A stretch of DNA of 8,806 nucleotides from Bacteroidales bacterium (GCA_007128045.1 SKYG01000096.1:1-8806); one strand, 5' to 3'; shown: positions 1 through 6,913, numbered from the stretch's first letter. Notes: generated by a model from the sequence alone, not told the origin. Numbers and translations are program-made.

Positions 1-455
1 TCCTTTTTCCACACCTGGTATACCTCAGCAGTGATCAGGTCGCCAATTCTGTCCTGGTATTTTTTATACACACTGTCCTTCTCCAGCTCCATAATCTTTG
101 ATGCCAGGTTTTGCCTGATAGCCAGTATCTCCCGTCGTCCAAAATCACTCATCTTAACAGGTTCGGATACATCCTCCCCCACCTCAAAGTCAGGTTCAAT
201 CTTAATGGCTTCCGAATAGGCAATCTCGGAGTTTGCATCCTCAACTTCACCATCCTCAACGATGGTTCTGTTACGCCATACCTCCAGGTCGCCCTTGTCG
301 ATGTTTACGATAATGTCAAAGTTGTCAGATGATCCGAATTTTTTTTGCAACATGCTGCGAAAAACATCTTCCAGGATCAACATCATGGTAGAACGGTCGA
401 TATTTTTAAATTCCTTAAATTCGGAAAACGATTCAACCAGGTTTATACTTTCCAT
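1..455 (-). CDS. nusA: Transcription termination/antitermination factor NusA (N-terminal part, cut by window edge)
   Basis: NusA binds RNA polymerase and nascent RNA in the cytoplasm and modulates pausing, termination and antitermination. The 151 visible codons give the NusA N-terminal domain. It opens MESINLVESFSEFKEFKNID and continues with DRSTMMLILEDVFRSMLQKKFG, then the NusA-type stretch VNIDKGDLEVWRNRTIVEDG (about residues 50-70). Further on are GEDVSEPVKMSDFGRREILA and, near the window edge, the start of the S1 domain (DRIGDLITAEVYQVW, from about residue 136). The C-terminal KH domains lie beyond the left edge. I chose the ATG at 455 because the in-frame upstream sequence reaches a stop after three codons. 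An AGGAG directly abuts the ATG with no spacer, so it is probably not a working Shine-Dalgarno site. The gene follows rimP after 63 bases with no visible terminator, so co-transcription is likely. Confidence 0.95.
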   Translation of the reverse strand, partial: MESINLVESFSEFKEFKNIDRSTMMLILEDVFRSMLQKKFGSSDNFDIIVNIDKGDLEVWRNRTIVEDGEVEDANSEIAYSEAIKIEPDFEVGEDVSEPVKMSDFGRREILAIRQNLASKIMELEKDSVYKKYQDRIGDLITAEVYQVWKK

Positions 456-518
456 CTCCTTATGTTAATAGTTGACTTAATATGTTTAAATGTTTCAATA
501 CTATATGGATGGAGCCAA

Positions 519-986
519 TTAATATGCAGGCATTATTTTAGCCTCTTTGATAGTGGAAAAAGGAATCAGCATCACATCATCTTTATCGGTATCAGGGTTT
601 TTCTTTTTTTTCCCCTTTCTAATGATCTCTTTTTCTATCCGGATACCCTCACCCTGTACCTCAACGAGCTTGCCCCTGATTTTTGTATCATCATCAAAAA
701 TGACGGCGATCAGGCGACCAATATTGTTTCGGTACTGCCTGTTAAGAACCAGCGGGCTGCCGAGCCCTACCGAAGAAACCTCCAACTCAAAATCTTCCTT
801 GTCACGATCTAATGAGGCCTCAATATGGCGGCTTAGTGCGGCACAGTCAGAGATGGCAACACCTTGGTCTCCATCAATAAACACAGACACTTTATTGCGT
901 GTGCTTACCTTGAGATCGACAAGAAATTTGTCGCTATTGATGAAATATGCGTTAATGGTTTCAGCCAGTTTGTCTTTATCTATCAT
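519..986 (-). CDS. rimP: Ribosome maturation factor RimP
   Basis: RimP (formerly YhbC/YlxC) binds the free 30S subunit and assists its maturation in the cytoplasm. The 155-residue product has both family domains. The N-terminal alpha/beta domain carries VFIDGDQGVAISDCAALSRH (about residues 35-54) and the EVSS-x-GL-x-xPL signature at residues 69-79, where the common proline (SSPGL) is Val73. The C-terminal SH3-like domain spans about residues 85-155 (IGRLIAVIFDDDTKIRGKL, then VMLIPFSTIKEAKI) and has a lysine-rich loop near 124-129. I chose the ATG at 986; a longer reading to a TTG at 1046 would start almost at the predicted transcription start. nusA follows 63 bases downstream, the conserved rimP-nusA(-infB) order. 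The leader carries a notable hairpin pair, listed separately. Confidence 0.95.
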   Translation of the reverse strand: MIDKDKLAETINAYFINSDKFLVDLKVSTRNKVSVFIDGDQGVAISDCAALSRHIEASLDRDKEDFELEVSSVGLGSPLVLNRQYRNNIGRLIAVIFDDDTKIRGKLVEVQGEGIRIEKEIIRKGKKKKNPDTDKDDVMLIPFSTIKEAKIMPAY

Positions 987-995
987 AATCAGCTT

Positions 996-1030
996 GTCCC
1001 AATAAAAGAGGGGACTTATTTGCCCCCTCT
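996..1030 (-). promoter_or_regulatory. rimP leader: terminator-like hairpin with a competing hairpin
   Basis: On the minus strand, AGAGGGG (1030-1024) pairs with CCCCTCT (1013-1007): a 7-bp stem with a 10-base loop, followed by TTTATT, which resembles a short intrinsic terminator. The 3' arm overlaps GTCCC (1015-1011), which can instead pair with GGGAC (1000-996) just downstream. The two hairpins share bases 1011-1013 and so exclude each other. The second ends nine bases before the rimP ATG. The pairings are read directly from the sequence. A role as attenuator or translation switch for rimP-nusA is inference; no ligand or protein partner is evident. Confidence 0.5.
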
Positions 1031-1055
1031 CAAATTGACGTTCCAAATTTCAGTG

Positions 1056-1091
1056 CAAAGATAATACTTTTTTTGAAACAGAAAAAAACAA
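1056..1091 (-). promoter_or_regulatory. Predicted promoter of rimP-nusA
   Basis: TATCTTTG at 1063-1056 (minus strand) fully matches the Bacteroidota -7 consensus TAnnTTTG. A TTG at 1091-1089 could be the -33 element, but the 25-base gap is longer than usual. Transcription would begin near 1049, giving a leader of about 60 bases before the rimP ATG. The upstream element overlaps the putative terminator of the preceding gene. Confidence 0.6.
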
Positions 1092-1114
1092 GCTGTTTTT
1101 TAGCGAATTAGCTT
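1082..1114 (-). terminator. Weak candidate terminator after the DUF2723 gene
   Basis: On the minus strand AAGCT (1114-1110) can pair with AGCTT (1094-1090) across a 15-base loop. A G and then seven T residues follow. It lies 19 bases after the stop codon of the large membrane-protein gene. The stem is short and the loop long, so termination strength is doubtful. If it works, rimP-nusA depends on its own promoter. Confidence 0.4.
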
Positions 1115-1132
1115 AGCTGGGAGCACTTATTA

Positions 1133-4100
1133 TCATATCCCACCAATATACAGGTCATAGTACGTATCAAATAGCTGACCGGCACGCTCCTTAATATCCT
1201 CCTGACCAGCATCCTCGGCAACCATTCTTATACGTTGCAGGATGGCCAGGCCCTCCTGTTTGCGGTTCTCCAGGGCGTTAGCCCTTCTGCCTCTAAAGGA
1301 GAAATAATATTGCAGATCCTCACCATAAATATCGATCATTCTGTTGATCATCGCATTGGCTTTCTCGATCTCACCGGCATCATAGTATGATTCGGCAATG
1401 AACAGGGAGAAATAATTCATTGGAAGGCTGTGTTCAGGAACCTTCTCCTGAATTCTGTCAAGTACCCTCACGGCAGAATCGATCTTGTTTTCCTGAATCA
1501 AAGCATTGGCAAGGCGTTGGAATATATTTCTGAAGTTAATGGCAAGCCGTCGGTGGTCTTCATTTAAATAGACATTGGGATCGTGGATATTTCCCCATTG
1601 AAATTTATTCATCAGGTTGTCATACAAGATCCTCGTATTGATCCTTCCATCCTGACCATCTGTATTGGTTGACCTGATCGGGACGAGTCGATATGCCATA
1701 CCCTCGAGCTGAAAATACTCCTGTAGTCCGATATAGGAATCGCCACCTGTGGTAATGGCAAAATAAACCGGACGATCCCAGTTGTTAGCCTGTAAAAAGT
1801 CAAGAACCATCATATGGTTTTTTTGCAAACCAAAATCATCGATTGTCCATTCAACTGCGGGCACGATCAGGTGTGCATCCTCCGGAGCCACGGTGCCATT
1901 GGCAACCACCTTGGCTGAATCTACAGGTAGTCTGAAATGTTTTGTAGGGATGTAGTCTTCCATTCCCCTTCCGGTACGAATTCTTGTTCTTGGGGTATCA
2001 TCAGCAATAAAGTCAACCACGCTTCTAAGGTTTTGGAAGCCAGTAAGATTCTCGTTTTCCAGGATATACACAAAGTCGCGCGTTCCATCGCGGTACTGCC
2101 GGGGTTCTAAAGTAAATGGCAAAGGATCTCCCTCGTAAGTTTTTCTCCTGACCATGTTGTCGATATACCAGTCTGCATTCAGCAGGCTAAGGTTTACCAC
2201 CTTGATGTCTGTCCTGATGCCTTCTACCTCCTGGACATACCATAGAGGGAACGTATCGTTATCGCCGTTCGTAAAGATGATGGCATTGGGAGCACATGAT
2301 TCCAGGTAGTTGATGGCCACGTCGCGTGTCGCATACCTGTTGGAACGGTCGTGGTCATCCCAATTCTCGCGTGCCATATTTACCGGCACCAGCAGCAGAC
2401 TCGCTGCCACGGCAAGAATGGCTGAAAGATTCGGTTTTAGCTTCTTCGACAAAAAGTCGATCAGTGACAGGACTCCCAGTCCGACCCAAATGGAAAACGC
2501 ATAAAATGAGCCGATGTATGAATAATCCCTTTCTCTGGGCTGGAATGGTGTTTGGTTGAGGTACACAATAATGGCCAGCCCAGTCATGACAAACAAGGAT
2601 CCAATGATCAGCGCATCGTTAGGATTTCTTTTCAACTGGTATAAAAAGCCGGCCAGCCCCAGCAAAAAGGGCAACATAAAATATTTATTTCTTCCCTTAT
2701 TATTTCGCATGCTTTCGGGAATGTTTTGTGGCCCCAGCCTCATCTCATCCAGAAATGGTATTCCTGAAATCCAGTTGCCATCTACCGGGCTGCCATGACC
2801 CTGGATGTCGTTTTGGCGACCGGAGAAGTTCCACATGAAATAGCGCCAGTACATATGACCCGCCTGGTAGGAAAAGAAGAAACGCAGATTTTCAGAGAAT
2901 GTGGGTTTGTTGATGGTTTCGACAGAGCCGTCGCGTCGTGTAACCCTGACTGGTCTTCCCTTTACATTGCCCCAGCTTTGGTAGCCGGAGATATGAGACT
3001 GCTGCCGGTTGCTGTACATACGGGGAAAGATGGTGGTAAACTCCGGATCATAAACCGACTCCAGGCCAATACGCGGATTGATGATTTCGTATCGTCCGGT
3101 CTGTCTGTTCTTGCCCCACACTGGTTTCCCATCCTGGGCATCAATTACGGGTGCGTTGTAATACGGCCCATGTACCAAAGGCCAGGCGCCATATTGTTCC
3201 CGCCCCAGGTAGGCCTTCATCGACAGGGCATCCTTGGGAGCATTTTCATTGATCGGCACATGGGCATTAGACCGGATCACCAGCATAAAGAAAGATGAAT
3301 AGCCTATCACTATAAAGGTAAAGCACAGCAGCACGGTATTCAGCACCACCTTTTTGTGCTTCTGCGTATAATAGAGTCCGTATGTGATACCCCCTATCAA
3401 AACGATGAAAAAGGCCAGTGTACCGCTATGGAAAGGCAGACCAAGTGTGTTCACAAAGAACCTTTCGAAGCGCCAGTCGAGGTTCAGCAGACCCGGAATG
3501 ATCACTTCCATGATGGCCCCCAGCAGGGCTACCGAGATCACGCCGGTATAAATAATACCTTTGGTGCTGGGCTTGTAGTTTTTGAAATAGTATACGAATA
3601 CGATGGCCGGGATGGCGAGCAGATTCAACATATGCACCCCGATCGACAGGCCTACCACATAGGCGATGAGCACCAGCCACTTGTTTGAATCCTTTTCGTG
3701 GGCTACGGCCTCCCATTTCAGGATGACCCAAAACACGAAAGCTGTCATGAGCAGGGAGGTGACATATACCTCGGCTTCTACCGCGGTAAACCAGAAAGAG
3801 TCGCTGAAGGTAAGTGTCAGGGCACCGATGGCGGCGCTTCCGAAAATGGCCAGGGCTTTTTCTTTGGTTACCTGGGCGGCGCCAACGACAAGCTTTTTTG
3901 CCATGATGGCGATGGTCCAGAACAAGAACATGACCGTGAGGCCTGCAGCTACGGCCGACATGGTATTGATCCAGAACGCCACTTTGCTGACATTGCCGAA
4001 AGCAAGCAAAGAAAATATGCGTGCCATCATCTGATAAAGAGGTGCTCCTGGCGGGTGGCCTATTTGCAGCTTGTAAGACACGGCAATACGCTCGCCACAA

Positions 4101-4210
4101 TCCCAGAAACTGACAGTAGGCTCGAGGGTCATCATAAAGATCATCGTGGCGAAACCAAAAAGGCCCCATCCCATGATGTTATTGATCTTTTTATACAAGC
4201 GATCGTCCAT
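1133..4210 (-). CDS. DUF2723 / TMEM260-like polytopic membrane protein, putative GT-C glycosyltransferase
   Basis: This 1025-residue integral membrane protein belongs to the DUF2723 family, common in Bacteroidota. The human relative TMEM260 is a protein O-mannosyltransferase, so a GT-C transferase using a lipid-linked sugar is a reasonable inference; substrate and acceptor are unknown. About ten hydrophobic segments fill residues 12-312. Family motifs are E30 and WDCGE (36-40) in the first outer loop, HPPGAPLY (52-59) and VEAEVY (144-149). A large extracytoplasmic stretch (about 313-505) contains NENAPKD and LGREQYG. More membrane segments lie at about 506-612, with NQTPFQPRERDYSY between them. 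The soluble C-terminal half has NGDNDTFPLWY (648-658) and a helical, TPR-like tail from about 895. The ATG at 4210 lies some 60 bases below a TACATTTG promoter element. Full family length and no frame break. The neighbours do not indicate its pathway. Confidence 0.9.
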   Translation of the reverse strand: MDDRLYKKINNIMGWGLFGFATMIFMMTLEPTVSFWDCGERIAVSYKLQIGHPPGAPLYQMMARIFSLLAFGNVSKVAFWINTMSAVAAGLTVMFLFWTIAIMAKKLVVGAAQVTKEKALAIFGSAAIGALTLTFSDSFWFTAVEAEVYVTSLLMTAFVFWVILKWEAVAHEKDSNKWLVLIAYVVGLSIGVHMLNLLAIPAIVFVYYFKNYKPSTKGIIYTGVISVALLGAIMEVIIPGLLNLDWRFERFFVNTLGLPFHSGTLAFFIVLIGGITYGLYYTQKHKKVVLNTVLLCFTFIVIGYSSFFMLVIRSNAHVPINENAPKDALSMKAYLGREQYGAWPLVHGPYYNAPVIDAQDGKPVWGKNRQTGRYEIINPRIGLESVYDPEFTTIFPRMYSNRQQSHISGYQSWGNVKGRPVRVTRRDGSVETINKPTFSENLRFFFSYQAGHMYWRYFMWNFSGRQNDIQGHGSPVDGNWISGIPFLDEMRLGPQNIPESMRNNKGRNKYFMLPFLLGLAGFLYQLKRNPNDALIIGSLFVMTGLAIIVYLNQTPFQPRERDYSYIGSFYAFSIWVGLGVLSLIDFLSKKLKPNLSAILAVAASLLLVPVNMARENWDDHDRSNRYATRDVAINYLESCAPNAIIFTNGDNDTFPLWYVQEVEGIRTDIKVVNLSLLNADWYIDNMVRRKTYEGDPLPFTLEPRQYRDGTRDFVYILENENLTGFQNLRSVVDFIADDTPRTRIRTGRGMEDYIPTKHFRLPVDSAKVVANGTVAPEDAHLIVPAVEWTIDDFGLQKNHMMVLDFLQANNWDRPVYFAITTGGDSYIGLQEYFQLEGMAYRLVPIRSTNTDGQDGRINTRILYDNLMNKFQWGNIHDPNVYLNEDHRRLAINFRNIFQRLANALIQENKIDSAVRVLDRIQEKVPEHSLPMNYFSLFIAESYYDAGEIEKANAMINRMIDIYGEDLQYYFSFRGRRANALENRKQEGLAILQRIRMVAEDAGQEDIKERAGQLFDTYYDLYIGGI

Positions 4211-4277
4211 AGTGATGCGATTAAGAATACAGATATGATGTGTTGTTTGCTATGATTATCGTTTTCAGGGTTCAAAT

Positions 4278-4285
4278 CAAATGTA
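4278..4285 (-). promoter_or_regulatory. -7 element of the DUF2723 gene promoter
   Basis: TACATTTG on the minus strand is a full match to the Bacteroidota -7 consensus TAnnTTTG. A weak TTCA about 21 bases upstream is the only -33 candidate. The predicted start, near 4270, leaves a leader of about 60 bases before the ATG at 4210. It lies back to back with the tRNA-Gln promoter. Confidence 0.5.
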
Positions 4286-4374
4286 AGGCATGCATAATAT
4301 CAGCGTGAACCCGTTAAAACCGGCTGCGAAGTTAAAAAAAAAGGTATAAAAAACCGGGATTTTAACATTCTTTC

Positions 4375-4405
4375 CTTGTGATAAAAAAGATTTTATTTAA
4401 CTTTG
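4375..4405 (+). promoter_or_regulatory. Promoter of tRNA-Gln
   Basis: CTTG (4375-4378), a 19-base gap, then TAACTTTG (4398-4405) closely matches the Bacteroidota primary-sigma promoter (TTTG, 17-23 bases, TAnnTTTG). Transcription should begin near 4411-4413, just upstream of the mature tRNA 5' end at 4425. Confidence 0.75.
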
Positions 4406-4424
4406 CCGCTCCAAAGAAAAAAAT

Positions 4425-4495
4425 TGACCGATGGTGTAACGGTAGCACTACAGTTTTTGGAGCTGTCTGTCCAGGTTCGAATCCTGGTCGGTCAA
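4425..4495 (+). tRNA. trnQ: tRNA-Gln (anticodon UUG)
   Basis: The 71-base cloverleaf has a fully paired acceptor stem: TGACCGA (4425-4431) with TCGGTCA (4488-4494). The anticodon stem ACAGT/GCTGT (4450-4454 and 4462-4466) includes one T-G pair. The seven-base loop TTTTGGA places anticodon TTG at 4457-4459, reading CAA (and CAG by wobble). The T arm is CCAGG-TTCGAAT-CCTGG and the D loop contains GGTAGC. The discriminator base is A4495. The 3' CCA is not encoded and must be added after transcription. It is a single tRNA unit with its own promoter and terminator. Confidence 0.95.
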
Positions 4496-4511
4496 CATTA
4501 AGAAAGAGAAA

Positions 4512-4548
4512 ACCCCTGTACCACAATGTGATGCAGGGGTATTTTTTT
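4512..4548. terminator. Strong intrinsic terminator after tRNA-Gln, usable from both sides
   Basis: ACCCCTGTA (4512-4520) pairs with TGCAGGGGT (4532-4540) with one T-G wobble, an 11-base loop, then A and seven T residues (4542-4548). This is a clear plus-strand terminator 16 bases after the tRNA. Read on the minus strand, the same hairpin is followed by TTTCTCTTTCT, so it can also end transcription of the convergent gene whose stop lies at 4598-4600. Confidence 0.85.
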
Positions 4549-4587
4549 GTTAGCTCACAGTCGAGTGTGTCAGTCCAACCAGCTTAC

Positions 4588-4599
4588 AGAGTATACTCT
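4588..4599. repeat. 12-bp perfect palindrome at the stop of the exported barrel protein gene
   Basis: AGAGTATACTCT is a perfect 12-base palindrome that overlaps the TAG stop codon at 4598-4600 of the minus-strand gene. It may be coincidental; no second copy is seen in the window. Confidence 0.3.
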
Positions 4600-5866
4600 A
4601 ATTAAGCCGTGGGTTGTAAACGCCGGTAACCCGGGAGCCAAAGGTGTAGGATAAGCCGATGTTGGCACGGAACTGGTAGCTGGTGGCCCTGCGGCGCTGC
4701 TCAAGGAGTATCTCTTCGAGCGACAAATCAGCTTTGGGTATGGCCACCTGGTCGTTGATAAACTCATAATTGCTGCTTACATTCAATGACAGTCCCGCAA
4801 CAATTCGAAAATTGATATTGGCAAAGACCTCTGCCCGGTTGGAAGCAAAATCATGAAAATGGTGGAATCCGGTTAAGCCAGCCCGGATGGTTCCCCAGGG
4901 CTGGCGGAAATCAGATGCGAGAACCAGGGCCTGCCCAAACATAAACTCTTCGGTTTGATCAAAAATGGTCTCTTCAACATAATCGTAATACCCGGCTCCC
5001 ATCTTCCAGGCCAGTGTAATTGACCGTCTGGTTGCCTCATCATAAGGGAATAAACTGTATTCTATTGCCGGAGAAATTATTCCGCTGAAGTTTAGGTTAT
5101 CATATGTGCTGATGAAAATGTCACCAAAGACTCCGACACCAAAGTGATCACCAATACTTTTAATATAGTAGCTGTCAAACCCGCCCCTTACCCGGGTTGA
5201 GATGATCGTTCCATTATCTGTATCAAATTTTCGCTCATAATAATTGCCATAAGGGCGCAGTCTGGTTTTTGACTCCCGGGTAATCCTGTCAGCGAAAAAA
5301 CCATACCTGATATGTAATGAGCTTCTGGTCTCCTCCTTGTTGAGGTTGTAACCACCATATGTTTCGAACACCCAGTAATTCCAGGGATCCCTGTCTTCCT
5401 CTTCCTCCTGATCAAAAAGTTCTATTGTGTCATAATACACCCACATCCGGGATGAGAGTGAAGAAGCGGCAATAAAGGGGGCCAGCCCCATCTTGATTGT
5501 TTTGGTATATCCGGTCCTGGTCTCGTAAAAATTATTGGAGGATGGAGCCCAAAAATCAAGCTCATAGTTTTTATCTTCAAAGCTTCCATATCCAATAAAA
5601 GAGATACTGTAGGTAACACCAGTGGTACCTGAAGCATGGGTAGACATGATAATGTGCACATCAGCAAGGTCTTTGTCCCTGACATACACCACAATGGGAA
5701 TCTCCTGTCTTATATAATCGAGGTCTATACTACCTGGTATATCAAGAAATACACTGAGGGTGCTGTTATTGCCGCCCCTTTGAGCCAGGACGTTGCTACA
5801 AACAAAAAAAGAGAGAAACAGTAAACTTATAGAAACTCTCTTTGTAATTTTTAAAAATAAAGCCAT
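4598..5866 (-). CDS. Exported protein with conserved N-terminal domain and predicted outer-membrane beta-barrel; function unknown
   Basis: The 422-residue product starts with a clear signal peptide (MALFLKITKR, a hydrophobic stretch, SNVLA) with likely cleavage at A28/Q29. A compact domain follows (about residues 29-110) containing DYIRQEIPIVVYVRDKDLAD and then VHIIMSTHASGTTGVTYSIS. I recall this texture from uncharacterised secreted proteins of Bacteroidota and Gemmatimonadota, but know no assigned function. From about residue 165 the sequence alternates aromatic and polar residues in the manner of beta-barrel strands (for example SSLHIRYGFFAD, FGVGVFGDIFIST, ISPAIEYSLF) and ends with QFRANIGLSYTFGS near the C terminus. 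An acidic run (DQEEEEDRD) sits near 152-160. I prefer the ATG at 5866; a GTG at 5878 would add four residues before the signal peptide. No clear promoter is seen upstream. It is transcribed alone and probably ends at the terminator shared with tRNA-Gln. Confidence 0.8.
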   Translation of the reverse strand: MALFLKITKRVSISLLFLSFFVCSNVLAQRGGNNSTLSVFLDIPGSIDLDYIRQEIPIVVYVRDKDLADVHIIMSTHASGTTGVTYSISFIGYGSFEDKNYELDFWAPSSNNFYETRTGYTKTIKMGLAPFIAASSLSSRMWVYYDTIELFDQEEEEDRDPWNYWVFETYGGYNLNKEETRSSLHIRYGFFADRITRESKTRLRPYGNYYERKFDTDNGTIISTRVRGGFDSYYIKSIGDHFGVGVFGDIFISTYDNLNFSGIISPAIEYSLFPYDEATRRSITLAWKMGAGYYDYVEETIFDQTEEFMFGQALVLASDFRQPWGTIRAGLTGFHHFHDFASNRAEVFANINFRIVAGLSLNVSSNYEFINDQVAIPKADLSLEEILLEQRRRATSYQFRANIGLSYTFGSRVTGVYNPRLN

Positions 5867-5990
5867 TAGATAATCCACTCAACCATATTGAATAACTACC
5901 AAAAACCATAAAATTAAACAAATTAAAACCATTAATTCCCTAAAGCAATCAATGTTAAGAAAATTTATGACCAGCTTATCATAGCAGGCC

Positions 5991-6093
5991 GGTCAGGCCC
6001 CTGTGAGGACAGGTCAGGCCCCATGAGGACAGGCCAGGCCCCTGTGAGGACAGGTCAAGCCCCTATGAGGACAGGTCAAGCCCTGTCCCTACA
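5991..6093. repeat. Imperfect tandem array of 20-21 bp units
   Basis: Four head-to-tail units follow the pattern GG(T/C)CA(G/A)GCCCC(TGT/TAT/AT)GAGGACA, at 5991-6011, 6012-6031, 6032-6052 and 6053-6073. A degenerate fifth (6074-6093) replaces the TGAGGACA end with TCCCTACA. There are no spacers. The last junction forms a perfect hairpin at 6069-6088: GGACAGG, loop TCAAGC, CCTGTCC. The array is far more GC-rich than its flank and is noncoding. Confidence 0.85.
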
Positions 6094-6114
6094 GTGCAAT
6101 GCCTGAATATTGGG

Positions 6115-6134
6115 AGGCCGGTCGAGCCCGGCCT
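6115..6134. repeat. Isolated inverted repeat with the same design as the array hairpin
   Basis: AGGCCGG (6115-6121), loop TCGAGC (6122-6127), CCGGCCT (6128-6134) form a perfect 7-bp stem with a 6-base loop. The hairpin at 6069-6088 has the same dimensions and the loop TCAAGC. The arms differ but the loop is conserved as TCRAGC, suggesting a small interspersed repeat family. No T tract follows on either strand, so it is not a typical terminator. Confidence 0.7.
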
Positions 6135-6256
6135 ATAAAATGTGAGGTACTGAATGCAGAATAAAAATCCAACAAGAATATGACATGCATTCCTTACGAA
6201 CACATGCAGATAGGGATAAACGTATTATTCAGACAATGATGACATTCCGGCAAGGC

Positions 6257-6913
6257 TTACCCAGGAAGCACATACCCATAAATAGCGAAAAAGTGGCTGA
6301 TGGCACCGCCCAGCACAAAGAGGTGCCACACCACATGGTTGTAAGGGTTTTTCTCTGTACGAAGGTAAAAGATGACCCCTGCACAGTACAACAATCCTCC
6401 AAATGCAAGCCAGTAGAGTCCGCCAGATGGTACTTCCCTGATCAGCGGCCTGATGGCGATAATAATTACCCATCCCATGAGAATATAAATGAACGCCGAC
6501 AACCTCCTGTAGCGGGGGTTATAGAAAAACACCTTGTAAATTACCCCGGCAATGGCCAGGCCCCAGATAACACCGAATATGGACCACCCCCAGGGGCCAC
6601 GAAGACTTACCAGCATAAAAGGGGTGTAGGTACCTGCGATCAGGATATAAATGGAGGCATGGTCAAATATATTCAGGAATGCCTTGATGCGCTTGTTCTG
6701 GAATGCATGATAGAGCGTTGATGCGGTGAACATGGTAATCAGGCTGGCGCCATAAATGCTGAAGCTCACAATCTTCCATGCATCACCGGCAGGACTGATG
6801 GCGGCAAGCACCACCAAAATTACCAGGGCCGCTATGCTTAACAACACGCCAACACCATGGGTGATGCTGTTCAGTATCTCGTCAAGGTAATGAAGCCATC
6901 GCTTTCTTTGCAT
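6257..6913 (-). CDS. trhA: PAQR / hemolysin III family membrane protein
   Basis: This 218-residue inner-membrane protein belongs to the HlyIII/PAQR family. Members span the membrane seven times and carry a metal site related to adiponectin receptors; E. coli TrhA has been linked to membrane-lipid homeostasis, and 'hemolysin' is a historical name. The family pattern is intact: NSITHG (15-20), STLYH (65-69), FDHASIYILIAGTYTPF (83-99), and near the C terminus H193-x3-H197 followed by LGGAISHFF. The likely metal ligands are H69, D84 or H85, H193 and H197. Seven hydrophobic segments fit the length. I chose the ATG at 6913; a GTG at 6934 would overlap the promoter -7 element. It is a single gene, divergent from the large secreted protein, with no recognisable terminator. 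Confidence 0.93.
   Translation of the reverse strand: MQRKRWLHYLDEILNSITHGVGVLLSIAALVILVVLAAISPAGDAWKIVSFSIYGASLITMFTASTLYHAFQNKRIKAFLNIFDHASIYILIAGTYTPFMLVSLRGPWGWSIFGVIWGLAIAGVIYKVFFYNPRYRRLSAFIYILMGWVIIIAIRPLIREVPSGGLYWLAFGGLLYCAGVIFYLRTEKNPYNHVVWHLFVLGGAISHFFAIYGYVLPG

Larger units (their letters stand above)
5867..6256. other. Gene-free interval with repeat array and hairpins
   Basis: No coding region is supported here. Bases 5867-5980 are very AT-rich and form the upstream region of the minus-strand barrel gene; I could not identify a convincing -7/-33 pair. Bases 5991-6134 hold the GC-rich repeat array and hairpins listed separately. Bases 6135-6256 are the 3' flank of the hemolysin III gene, with no evident terminator or RNA gene. 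Confidence 0.7.

Noticed and set aside
345..812. Plus-strand open frame of 155 codons
   Set aside because: It is antisense to nusA and rimP, crosses their intergenic gap and has no recognisable protein pattern.
987..1046. N-terminal extension of RimP to a TTG at 1046
   Set aside because: It would cover the leader hairpins and start almost at the predicted transcription start; the RimP family pattern begins at the ATG at 986.
2795..4255. Several long plus-strand and one minus-strand open frames inside the DUF2723 gene
   Set aside because: They are shadows of the 1025-residue gene, which has clear family motifs; none has a plausible start context or product.
4378..4605. Plus-strand open frame across tRNA-Gln and its terminator
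   Set aside because: It overlaps a perfect tRNA cloverleaf and a strong hairpin terminator.
5867..5878. GTG start four codons upstream in the exported barrel gene
   Set aside because: The ATG at 5866 gives a normal signal peptide; the extra MDYL adds nothing and has no ribosome-binding site.
5991..6093. Possible CRISPR array
   Set aside because: The 20-21 bp units are directly adjacent with no unique spacers, and no cas gene is near.
6185..6721. Plus-strand open frame of 178 codons
   Set aside because: It is antisense to the hemolysin III family gene, whose family motifs are intact.
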